From: Caldifarciminota bacterium
Lineage (GTDB): Bacteria > Hydrothermota > Hydrothermia > B15-G9
NCBI GenBank assembly: GCA_015489175.1
Contig: WGAI01000042.1
Span: forward strand, 1-34,433
DNA length: 34,433 nucleotides
Direction of reading: 5' to 3'
Below the pieces are notes generated by a model, which was not told where the DNA came from, did no database searches, and worked only from the letters and a program-made list of their open reading frames with translations. The position numbers and the translations under genes were made by a program. Below are positions 27,001 through 31,208 of the stretch, one piece after another (positions within the stretch are counted from its first letter, which is position 1; every line of letters starts with the position of its first letter).

Positions 27001-28504
27001 CACATCTGAGTTTGGTGCTAACTATCCCGTCAGAAGCACTGTGATGATAAGGGGATATGTTTTCGAGGATGCCAATCACAACACGGTAATGGACGCCTCT
27101 GAAAGCGGCATCTCGGGCGTCAGAGTTGAGTTGTGGAGCTGGGATGGATCAAACTGGACACAGGTGAGGGATACGGTTACAAATTCAACCGGATATTACA
27201 GCTTTTCGCCTTCCGACACAGGGACTTACAGGGTGATAGAGGATTACAGCGACAACGCAGGCTCTGATCCCGACAACGGCTCAGATCCATCGGGTTATAT
27301 CTCCACCACACCGAATGTCATGGATGTGCACTGGGAGGCTCTTGTGGAGAAATGGGTCAATTTCGGCGATTATCACGGCTCGAAGATAACGGGTAAGGTT
27401 TTCTACGATGCGCAGTGCGGTGTCCAAAGTTCGGACAACAACGACGGCGAGCTGGATTCCGGCGAACCGCCAATAGCGGGGGTTACAGTCAAAGCTGAAA
27501 CCGGCAGCGGAACGCTGATCGATGAGGCCACAACCGACAACGACGGCAGCTATGTGTTGTGGATACAATACGATGTCTCTACCCCGTTTTACCTGATCGA
27601 GGACAACCTCGTGCATTATATTTCCACGGGCGATCACGAAGGTCAGGCCACTTATGTCGCCCATGCCAGCGATGCTGATACCGTCGAATTCTCATCGTTC
27701 TCTTCAGGAACAACCTATTCCGATTACAATTTTGGCGATGTGAAAGAGAACCTCTTCGAACCCGACAACAGCGGGAGTGGCATGCCCGGCTCCCCTGTGA
27801 CTTACAGCCACATATTTATCCCTGGCACGGACAGCAGGATAGACTTTTCTCTCACATCACAACGGGGTTGGACATGGGTGGTCATCCACGATATCGACGG
27901 CGATGGAGAGGTTGACCCTTCTGATACAGTTATAACGACACACCAATTTGTCGCATTACCATGCGATACAATTCACATCATAGTTCGCGGTTTTGTGCCG
28001 TCCAGTGAGCAGATGGGGGTTACAGAAGTTACTCAGTTATCGGCCATTTCAAGTTTTAGTAACAACACATCGCTTGTGGATTCGCTTGAGGTTGTGGATC
28101 TTACTACGATCTCAGGCCCGCTAAAGCTCACGAAGAGCGTTGACAAAAGCTCAGCAGCACCAGGCGAAGAACTAACTTACACGGTAACATTCAAGAACAA
28201 TGGCACCATGGCAATTGACTCCATAACCCTTTCAGATCCGATCGACAGGAATGTAGAATTCGTGCACGACGCTTTCGGTAGCGATCAGGATGTCGAATTC
28301 CATTATCCAGATGGCACGGTCATCTACCTGAAAGCTGAGAGCGGGAGCGATAGCAACAGCGACGGGGCGTGGCTGATGGAGATCGGCGTTTCGATCTTTC
28401 TGAGGATCGAGTTTGTGAATCTTGACGGGTCTTCACCGGGTCCGATAGAGCACTTACAGCCCGGTGAGAGTGGCTATATCGTATATAAGGTGCAGGTGAA
28501 GTAG
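18026..28504 (+). CDS. Giant secreted modular beta-helix protein (P4)
   Basis: This 3492-residue exported protein has a signal peptide (about residues 1-27, ending LGAQ). Residues 30-300 form a DUF3344-like beta domain. Four modules follow at 305, 991, 1672 and 2340, each about 670-686 residues. Each has an SdrD-B-like domain with acidic DANxNDTLD loops, a CSLREA-like entry (NTxDxDQDA...GSFRQFILNANG), a short right-handed beta-helix, and a closing domain ending in TATDxNGNTSEFG. Two more SdrD-B-like domains start near 3008 and 3121. The last about 250 residues (3242-3492) match the P2 C-terminus and end in YIVYKVQVK. There is no lipobox, LPxTG or type IX tail. Module architecture suits a long adhesin or surface fibre; the binding target is unknown. 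A GAGG ribosome binding site precedes the ATG. Confidence 0.85.
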   Translation: MLKRTSFILSILSTFFIFGVPLSLGAQTSIDTGDTLEIYYETAGPYRLTSTAGTFRTKSNDDDASAIQDTSTAQLTIPAGAFIKKAFLLWAASNNTVDDQVTLNGQNITADRTHLASFTFGSETYTYYGAISDITDMVRYYGTGTYTLTDMDIDNGSPWNGVQGVLGGWAIVVIYSTALNDTIRKIVLWEGFRIQRFTNRDYTLTGFWEANPPQGKLLNIIWEGDPTLGGSDEYLKFNGDKVADTSYDSYSSAIDDTTYGVDVDTFDVSSYLNPGDSTATMTVSVGQDMVIVQMVGMYDINPVTISGYVLEDVNGDGDMSDAQPVEGALVRLFDSTGTLIKDTLTDEIGFYYFENTKDGTYYLTADSRTVTPHAGFNSGYSIGDVWAEQTYVNAPTNSSSESHGYCDSDADPSTAPSEINGSSVCFGGAYGNRSDSAAALSTAEHLIKVVTSGYYTSTPNNFGFSFNVVTNTNDSDDDPDSSRTCQGCLRQFIKNANAISGANAMRFVPAVPTNESGSSGSWWHVTAGSALPKILDDNTTIDGTAYSYSDGTTVVDSNTGQIGTGGTVGVGEDGIPGSGDEPTLPYFDRLELEVSAPSRYYIFRVGNGTLHPSDVTIRRVSLYKVGRNGIKIDGGCNNFLVEENIIGVRADGSNVSDADRIKWQGIKVTDASLPTQGGTIRKNYIGYCGRYNVSVGLSSTSGNEPIKTLITQNEIFDGGKGSSYDYPDDISIYADSVTIEGNLITTAYMGNGTDPTTAGKGVEIRYGAHNIVVRNNTIGYTHSAGVYFDDNSSNGVVEYNLFERCGKSYPSGGVVVSDKNGNVKGIMISKNSISQSYGLGIDLVSDGSAHDGVTPNDGVFSSDSVNSGMDYPILRHITLSNASDTVYLQGYVGSAPNQSTFANATVEFFKVDNDGDNNGEIVSGDGQSVPHGEGRYYIGSCTTDANGNFDCALPIPSQISISFGDSITATATSPDSNTSEFGPNAPVMVKVTGKVFEDVDAEGEAFSPSDGDSGRANVLVRLYRDANNNGALDNSDVFVDSARTDADGNYELHADLPNTRFFVVVNSKDIQPENGYNSGYGPDTVWAEQTYEKEYINGSYSEHTEYGGEDPEASDNFSLASTAVADNHYEHVAEVDVETNSVGDIDFGFSFDVIVNTLDTDQDASSDRFAQGTLRQFFLNSNGKVGKQTSRFVMMVPMNETNWWRIDLNSQISVTDTVDFDGTVYDTNGNVRDENTGYIGYDYSTMQLVNSSSSMTVGLGADGIENTGDEPSISPIPKPEIEIYGDGLQTAIDIAGGATASSFKNFSIFGATGDDASGKEGANLFCHADSVEFYHIFVGARADGSDPKDSGLNRPGNGLMTEGSVNTVNNILAAYNGLTGVEFLGRNTNVDSGLVIHSIIYKNGLQGAAKDGVGGEYGTVVKLALVENIISSNSGFGFETYNSQGRKHLINNTIENNGIGDEGGTIAQAGGMRLISDSTLVELNIIRKNAGVGILIRTSSQNNRITKNSFYDNQNSNGQTDNGLAIDLSTTGGYGDGVTANDGSTGSGPDNWMDYPVFRRAVLNGNNLHIEGYVGTSSSYISGTHTIEVYKADNDGNQDGEIEQSDGKSVPHGEGRWYIGSCNTASDGSFNCDLTVPSSISLNEGDSITAIAIDANDNTSEFGPNFLIPYAITGRIFEDMDAMGEAFDAGDGDEGKPGVHVRLYRDANGNDTLDSPDVFVYDTTTDANGYYKLYVDAAIARFFVVANSKDIEPKNGYNSDYGPDTVWAEQTFEREYISGSYSEHAEYGGEDPTVSDSFSLTSTSVADNRYEHVAAVDVNNASVENIDLGFSFNVVVNTLDTDQDAASDRFAQGSFRQFILNANGIAGGNHMRFVPMVSPNSGSWWTVTLNDALNPVEDSRTVIDGTAYNPDGSVRDENNGTVGGGVYVGLGDDLIPSSGDEHYIQPFDKPEFEINLNKKSEYGIQINSSSLNDTIKRIAVYNDSSTNFGAEAAILVDGGQGHVIEDCFIGPRADGSDPGESERNGRYGIRADISEIEIRHNYLAYNGYGVLLYGAAGDTAHSYVHDNEVTSNGITGNSADGDGIAVWDLGGVFIEHNYSHGNGTSSCGADGGAGIEFYGVSAAADTIIDNTLSDNFCHGIRIADSSHDNIVIKNLITANKGPGVFVGIEGNPGVTNRITRNSFSNNDGLAIDLCNTAWQNGDGVTPNNGQIIQDSTDEDMDYPVITEAVLSNDTLHVEGYVGSAAGQSTFENDTVEIYKANNDGNNNGEIVAGDGLSVPHGEGQYYIGSCVTGSDGTFSCDLVIPSGVSVSVGDSVTGIAIDGNGNTSEFGANNYVSLLITGKIFEDIGGEGDAFNASDGDEGKSNVLVRLYYDANDNDTLDDPDIFIDSARTNANGDYALHAYYTNKTFFVVANSKDIIPKSGYNSGYGPDTIWAEQTFEREYISGSYSAHPEYGGEDPTVSDSFSLTSTSVADNRYEHVARVDLGTESLSDIDLGFNFNVVVNTIDADQDAGSDRFAQGSFRQFLLNANGIVGRNEMRFVPMVSTNASGGGGNWWSITISSTLPAVSDTSTVIDGTAYNEDGTVRDDNPGTLGTGGTVGTGPDGIPNTGDEETLPLFDRPELELIGGNSYRLTLAGKYSEVKNIAFYTSAIYMNADSTFAEDNLVGMRPDGSIPAATTSWFGIEISGDRSYVHVRHNYLKIDNSGIRKQGGGVTYGCVVEYNEIDNPGSQSSTFDGLLVISLNSAEFHNDTLRYNLVKNQRGGGVELGWVNGKLIDLYIEENSFVHNGYYGSSPSSESMAIVARKLGSGSHIIIRRNIFTQNAWSAVAIQSSAQNVEVSQNSFYDNGGISIDFDADDSDPNSNSAGDGVTPNDGTTGSGANNGMDYPVFVSAVLSSGVLHVTGFVGSDSNQTAFANARIEVYKADDDGNNNGEIIAGDGKSVPHGEGHWYIGTCSADANGNFDCDITVPSSISLSPGDSITATATDANGNTSEFGANYPVRSTVMIRGYVFEDANHNTVMDASESGISGVRVELWSWDGSNWTQVRDTVTNSTGYYSFSPSDTGTYRVIEDYSDNAGSDPDNGSDPSGYISTTPNVMDVHWEALVEKWVNFGDYHGSKITGKVFYDAQCGVQSSDNNDGELDSGEPPIAGVTVKAETGSGTLIDEATTDNDGSYVLWIQYDVSTPFYLIEDNLVHYISTGDHEGQATYVAHASDADTVEFSSFSSGTTYSDYNFGDVKENLFEPDNSGSGMPGSPVTYSHIFIPGTDSRIDFSLTSQRGWTWVVIHDIDGDGEVDPSDTVITTHQFVALPCDTIHIIVRGFVPSSEQMGVTEVTQLSAISSFSNNTSLVDSLEVVDLTTISGPLKLTKSVDKSSAAPGEELTYTVTFKNNGTMAIDSITLSDPIDRNVEFVHDAFGSDQDVEFHYPDGTVIYLKAESGSDSNSDGAWLMEIGVSIFLRIEFVNLDGSSPGPIEHLQPGESGYIVYKVQVK
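23381..23466 (+). repeat. Near-identical segment, module 3 copy
   Basis: These 86 bases match 25385-25470 in module 4 with five differences, all at third codon positions and all synonymous. They encode the stretch from EYGGEDPTVSD to NRYEHV. The two copies are markedly closer to each other than to module 2. Confidence 0.9.
25385..25470 (+). repeat. Near-identical segment, module 4 copy
   Basis: This is the partner of 23381-23466, with 81 of 86 bases identical and the encoded protein unchanged. It points to a recent duplication or gene conversion between modules 3 and 4, and could be a recombination or assembly hot spot. Confidence 0.9.
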
Positions 28505-28547
28505 GACTTACATTTGGATGAACTGTATCTCGCCCACTCTATCTGGC

Positions 28548-28576
28548 TTGACAAAAACATGTTTATAAATTATAAA
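28548..28576 (+). promoter_or_regulatory. Promoter of the tandem Met tRNAs
   Basis: TTGACA (28548-28553), a 17-bp spacer and TATAAA (28571-28576) form a near-consensus promoter. Transcription would start about 10 bases before the mature tRNA end. I found no terminator between P4 and this promoter, so P4 transcripts may read into the tRNAs. Confidence 0.8.
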
Positions 28577-28592
28577 TATTCGCCGAATTCAT

Positions 28593-28666
28593 CGCGGGGT
28601 GGAGCAGCCAGGTAGCTCGCCGGGCTCATAACCCGGAGGTCGCCGGTTCAAATCCGGCCCCCGCTA
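28593..28666 (+). tRNA. Initiator tRNA-fMet (CAT)
   Basis: The 74-base cloverleaf has anticodon CAT at 28627-28629. Initiator features are clear: the first base pair is unpaired (C1 opposite T72), and the anticodon stem ends in three consecutive G-C pairs (GGG/CCC) next to the loop. The D arm, T arm (GCCGG/CCGGC with TTCAAAT) and acceptor stem are intact. CCA is not encoded. Its usual bacterial mismatch is C1-A72; here it is C-T. Confidence 0.95.
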
Positions 28667-28674
28667 TTGAAATT

Positions 28675-28748
28675 GGCGGCGTAGCTCAGCTGGTTAGAGC
28701 AGCGGAATCATAATCCGCGTGTCCGGGGTTCGAGTCCCTGCGCCGCCA
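28675..28748 (+). tRNA. tRNA with CAT anticodon, probably elongator Met
   Basis: The 74-base cloverleaf has a fully paired acceptor stem (GGCGGCG/CGCCGCC) and anticodon CAT at 28709-28711 in an ATCATAA loop. The overall sequence resembles elongator tRNA-Met. A tRNA-Ile2, whose CAT anticodon is modified to lysidine, cannot be fully excluded without a model comparison. It lies 8 bases after tRNA-fMet and shares its promoter. CCA is not encoded. Confidence 0.9.
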
Positions 28749-28765
28749 CTTCTTTTTTATCCCCA

Positions 28766-28797
28766 ATTAACCTCCTACAAAGCATTAACTTAACCTA
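28766..28797 (-). promoter_or_regulatory. Possible second LytTR-like site cluster
   Basis: On the minus strand, TAAGTTAAT (28792-28784) fits the LytTR consensus 9 of 9. An overlapping TAGGTTAAG (28797-28789) fits 8 of 9, and a third copy at 28774-28766 fits 7 of 9. The cluster lies 23 bases upstream of the lipoprotein promoter. The spacing is irregular and the region is AT-rich, so this is tentative. Confidence 0.3.
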
Positions 28798-28820
28798 CTT
28801 TCCCTTTTGACAAAAAATTC

Positions 28821-28849
28821 TTGACACATAACTTGCTCGGGCTTATAAA
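28821..28849 (+). promoter_or_regulatory. Promoter of the lipoprotein/LysM operon
   Basis: TTGACA (28821-28826), a 17-bp spacer and TATAAA (28844-28849) form a near-consensus promoter with the same layout as the tRNA promoter upstream. A second TTGACA at 28807-28812 has no matching -10. The expected leader is about 20 bases. Confidence 0.8.
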
Positions 28850-28876
28850 TTAGGCCGAGATAAATAGGAGGTGAAA

Positions 28877-29149
28877 ATGAAAAAGGGGATAATTGCAGCA
28901 ATTATGCTGAGCATCATTGGGTTATCCCTCTCAGGCTGTGGCCCTAAAATGGCCAGCCAGGAGACATTGGCAAAATTAAATCAGGTATGTAGCGCAGCGG
29001 ATGCAGCTCAACAACAGATCCAGCAGGTTCAGGCTCAGATCGATAAACTCCAACAGGAAAAAGGCGATAAGCAGAAACAGCTTCAAGCACTTAAGGCTGA
29101 GCGCGATTCCCTGAGGGCATGGCTTGACCTGCTTGAGAAAGGTTACTAA
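28877..29149 (+). CDS. Small coiled-coil lipoprotein
   Basis: This 90-residue protein has a lipoprotein signal peptide with lipobox LSG-C (C21), followed by an alpha-helical, glutamine-rich coiled coil (about 29-86, with QQQIQQVQAQIDKLQQ-type heptads). It resembles Lpp-like or other small periplasmic helical lipoproteins in general form, but I do not recognise a specific family. The ATG at 28877 has GGAGG 5 bases upstream; the in-frame GTG at 28871 overlaps that site. The Gly after the lipid-bearing Cys does not suggest inner-membrane retention by the enterobacterial Asp rule. The next gene's ribosome binding site overlaps the stop codon, so the two are cotranscribed. Confidence 0.85.
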   Translation: MKKGIIAAIMLSIIGLSLSGCGPKMASQETLAKLNQVCSAADAAQQQIQQVQAQIDKLQQEKGDKQKQLQALKAERDSLRAWLDLLEKGY

Positions 29150-29160
29150 GGAGGTGGGTG

Positions 29161-29760
29161 ATGAAGAAAATCTTTTTGGCTGCAATAGTTTTAGGGGTTT
29201 TTGCCAGCGGTCTATGGGCCAAGAAGGACGGCCTTACAGAGGAAGAGGCACAGCTCAAAATCCAGCAGTGCCAGCAAAAGGTTGATTCCCTCAACGCCGT
29301 GCTTGAAAACCTTAACAAAAAGCTCGCAGCTCTTCAGGATGAGGTCAAACCAGTCGATGAGGAAATTGCATCTATCAGCAAAGAAATCGAAGACCTTAAG
29401 GCCGAAATAGCTAAGTATCCGTCCGAATATACTGTTCAGAAAGGCGATTATCTCGCTAAAATTGCGGCCATGAGGTATATCTACAACAACGCTAAGGCAT
29501 GGCCGAGGATCTACAGAGCGAACAGAGACAAGATCAAGAACCCGAACCTCATTTATCCCGGCTGGGTCCTCAAGATTCCGCACGGTCTGGTTACTGAGAT
29601 AGAGGTTATCCCCGGAGATTGCCTCTGGAAGATAGCCGGTTTCACATGGATCTACAACGATCCGCTTCAGTGGCCTAAGATCTACAAGGCTAACAAGGAC
29701 AAGATCAAAGATCCGGATCTGATTTATCCGGGACAGATCCTTTCCATACCGAGGGATTGA
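29161..29760 (+). CDS. Exported coiled-coil protein with two LysM domains
   Basis: This 199-residue exported protein has signal peptide MKKIFLAAIVLGVFASGLWA, a coiled coil (about 26-86), then two LysM-like domains (90-140 and 147-197). Both domains share YTVQKGDYLAKIA / IEVIPGDCLWKIA openings, WPxIYxANxDKIKxPxLIYPG cores and IP ends. LysM domains bind peptidoglycan glycan chains, so the protein probably sits on the cell wall in the periplasm. Its coiled coil could pair with that of the lipoprotein encoded just upstream, linking outer membrane and wall; this is inference. AGGAGG is 6 bases before the ATG. A terminator-like hairpin follows 21 bases after the stop. Confidence 0.9.
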   Translation: MKKIFLAAIVLGVFASGLWAKKDGLTEEEAQLKIQQCQQKVDSLNAVLENLNKKLAALQDEVKPVDEEIASISKEIEDLKAEIAKYPSEYTVQKGDYLAKIAAMRYIYNNAKAWPRIYRANRDKIKNPNLIYPGWVLKIPHGLVTEIEVIPGDCLWKIAGFTWIYNDPLQWPKIYKANKDKIKDPDLIYPGQILSIPRD

Positions 29761-29781
29761 GTAGGTTAAAATTTGAACATG

Positions 29782-29831
29782 AAAGGCTCCCGGCTCTGGC
29801 TCTATTTATCTTGCTTTTGCCGGGAGCTTTT
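29782..29831 (+). terminator. Probable terminator after the LysM gene
   Basis: GCTCCCGGC (29786-29794) pairs with GCCGGGAGC (29819-29827), extended by A-T pairs, and is followed by TTTT. The 24-base loop is long and the T-run short, so termination may be partial. The phoH ribosome binding site begins only 7 bases later. No clear phoH promoter is visible, so phoH may depend on read-through. Confidence 0.6.
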
Positions 29832-29854
29832 GCATAAAAGGAGGTGTTAATTTC

Positions 29855-30856
29855 TTGGGAAAGAAGAAGATTTCGCTGAGAGGTGTGAACATCCCCGCTT
29901 TTCTGGGTGTCCGTGATTCAAATCTCAGAGCCATCAACAGATATTTTGAAGACAGCAAAGTAGTCCTCAAAGGTGAGGAGTTGCACGCTTACGGTGAGCC
30001 TGACGCACTTGTCCAGCTTGAGAAGATCATCTTGATACTCAAGGAGAAGCTCAAAAGGAGCGGTCAGCTCGAGGAGATGGATGTCATCGAGGCTATAGAG
30101 GCCATCAAAAACGGCAACGGCACAGGTGCGTCATCTGACGGCTCGCTTGTTATTTTCACGCCTAAGAAGCGAATTGAACCAAAAACGCCCAATCAAGAGG
30201 CGTATTTGAGAGCAATTCTGGACAACGATGTGGTGATCGGAATTGGGCCGGCTGGCACGGGCAAGACATTTCTTGCTGTCGCGATGGCACTTAAGTTTTT
30301 GCGCGAAAAGAAGGTGGAAAGACTTATCTTGACGAGACCCGCCGTTGAGGCAGGGGAATCTCTCGGCTACCTGCCCGGAGACTTCGAGGAGAAAATAAGT
30401 CCCTATTTGACGCCGCTTTACGATGCACTTTACTCCATGATGCCCTACGACCGTGTTAGGAAGCTCATCGATACGAGGGTCATCGAGATCGCACCCCTCG
30501 CTTACATGCGAGGTAGGACGCTTTCCGATGCCTTTATCATCCTTGATGAGGCTCAGAACACGAAAACCGTTCAGATGAAGATGTTTCTCACAAGGCTTGG
30601 GCCAAGGTCAAAGGTTGTCATTACGGGGGATATAACCCAGATCGACCTTCCAAAATTTGAGGAATCAGGGCTTATAGAAATTCAGAAAATTTTGAAAAAC
30701 ATAAAAGGCATTGCGTTTGTCAAGTTTGGGCCTGAGGATGTCATCAGGCACCGCCTCGTTAAACGCATTATAGAAGCCTATGACAATTACTACGAATCAA
30801 GGGAGTTAGGCAGAAATGGGCAGGATACAGGTGATAAACGCTCAGGACAGGATTGA
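29855..30856 (+). CDS. phoH: PhoH-family ATPase
   Basis: This 333-residue cytoplasmic PhoH/PhoL-type P-loop ATPase has an N-terminal KH-like region (about 10-65) and an ATPase domain with Walker A GPAGTGKT (131-138), the conserved RPAVEAGESLGYLPGD (161-176), MRGRTL (218-223), Walker B FIILDEAQN (227-235) and TGDITQIDLP (257-266). PhoH proteins are RNA-related ATPases often encoded beside ybeY, as here, and are thought to act in RNA processing. The start appears to be TTG at 29855: the frame offers no nearby ATG, and AGGAGG lies 10 bases upstream, somewhat far. The end overlaps ybeY by 41 bases. Confidence 0.95.
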   Translation: MGKKKISLRGVNIPAFLGVRDSNLRAINRYFEDSKVVLKGEELHAYGEPDALVQLEKIILILKEKLKRSGQLEEMDVIEAIEAIKNGNGTGASSDGSLVIFTPKKRIEPKTPNQEAYLRAILDNDVVIGIGPAGTGKTFLAVAMALKFLREKKVERLILTRPAVEAGESLGYLPGDFEEKISPYLTPLYDALYSMMPYDRVRKLIDTRVIEIAPLAYMRGRTLSDAFIILDEAQNTKTVQMKMFLTRLGPRSKVVITGDITQIDLPKFEESGLIEIQKILKNIKGIAFVKFGPEDVIRHRLVKRIIEAYDNYYESRELGRNGQDTGDKRSGQD

Positions 30857-31208
30857 GCTGGACGACAGTTCAATAGAGAGGTTGAGGCAGTTCCTTGAAA
30901 AGGTCTGCGAGATGGAGGGATGCAATGACAAAGATAAGCCTATCAATGTTATCATCGTCGATAACGACTACATATCGAAACTCAACAGGCAGTTTCTCGG
31001 CAGGGAAGGCCCGACGGATGTGCTTTCCTTCGACCTCGATGATGTAGCTGAGATCTATGTTTCGATCGAGTATGACTCTCAAGCTATCCATCATTTTGCC
31101 CTGCATGGGCTTCTACACATCATTGGATATGACCATAAGGTTGAGAAAGACGCTTCTGTGATGCGTTCCAGGGAAGAGCAATACCTCAAGTTATGGACAT
31201 CCAATTGA
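30816..31208 (+). CDS. ybeY: Endoribonuclease YbeY (16S rRNA maturation)
   Basis: This 130-residue metal-dependent endoribonuclease acts in 16S rRNA 3'-end processing and ribosome quality control. The zinc motif HGLLHIIGYDH (near the C-terminus) gives the three metal-binding histidines, and the conserved arginine segment GREGPTDVLSFD is present. It is shorter than the usual 150-160 residues, because the stretch between the PTDVLSFD strand and the HGxLH motif is condensed and the GDI motif reads AEI. It starts inside phoH and ends 16 bases into the CNNM gene, so all three genes are translationally coupled. Confidence 0.93.
   Translation: MGRIQVINAQDRIELDDSSIERLRQFLEKVCEMEGCNDKDKPINVIIVDNDYISKLNRQFLGREGPTDVLSFDLDDVAEIYVSIEYDSQAIHHFALHGLLHIIGYDHKVEKDASVMRSREEQYLKLWTSN

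Larger units (their letters stand above)
18938..27046 (+). repeat. Four tandem ~2.0-kb modules in P4
   Basis: Equivalent VTG/ITG/RG positions that open each SdrD-B-like domain lie at 18938, 20996, 23039, 25043 and 27047, giving unit lengths of 2058, 2043, 2004 and 2004 bases, all in frame. The fifth start at 27047 opens a module that keeps only the SdrD-B part. Beta-helix segments vary most between units; flanking domains vary least. Confidence 0.9.

Noticed and set aside
18026-28504. Repeats as a CRISPR array or mobile-element cluster
   Set aside because: The repeats are long, in frame within one open reading frame, and lack short identical units with unique spacers.
10880-28504. P3/P4 as a two-partner (FhaC/FhaB-type) secretion pair
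   Set aside because: P3 has no visible POTRA domains, its barrel is much longer than a TpsB barrel, and P4 lacks a clear TPS domain after the signal peptide.
18026-28504. Type IX sorting tail on P2 or P4
   Set aside because: Both end in a DUF11-like strand (KVKIE, KVQVK); neither has the FlgD-like tail seen in the fragment at 2-241.
28505-28547. Terminator after P4
   Set aside because: No stem-loop with a T-run could be found between the P4 stop and the tRNA promoter.
30816-31208. Frameshifts at the phoH/ybeY and ybeY/CNNM overlaps
   Set aside because: Each protein is complete with conserved ends; the 41- and 16-base overlaps are normal translational coupling.
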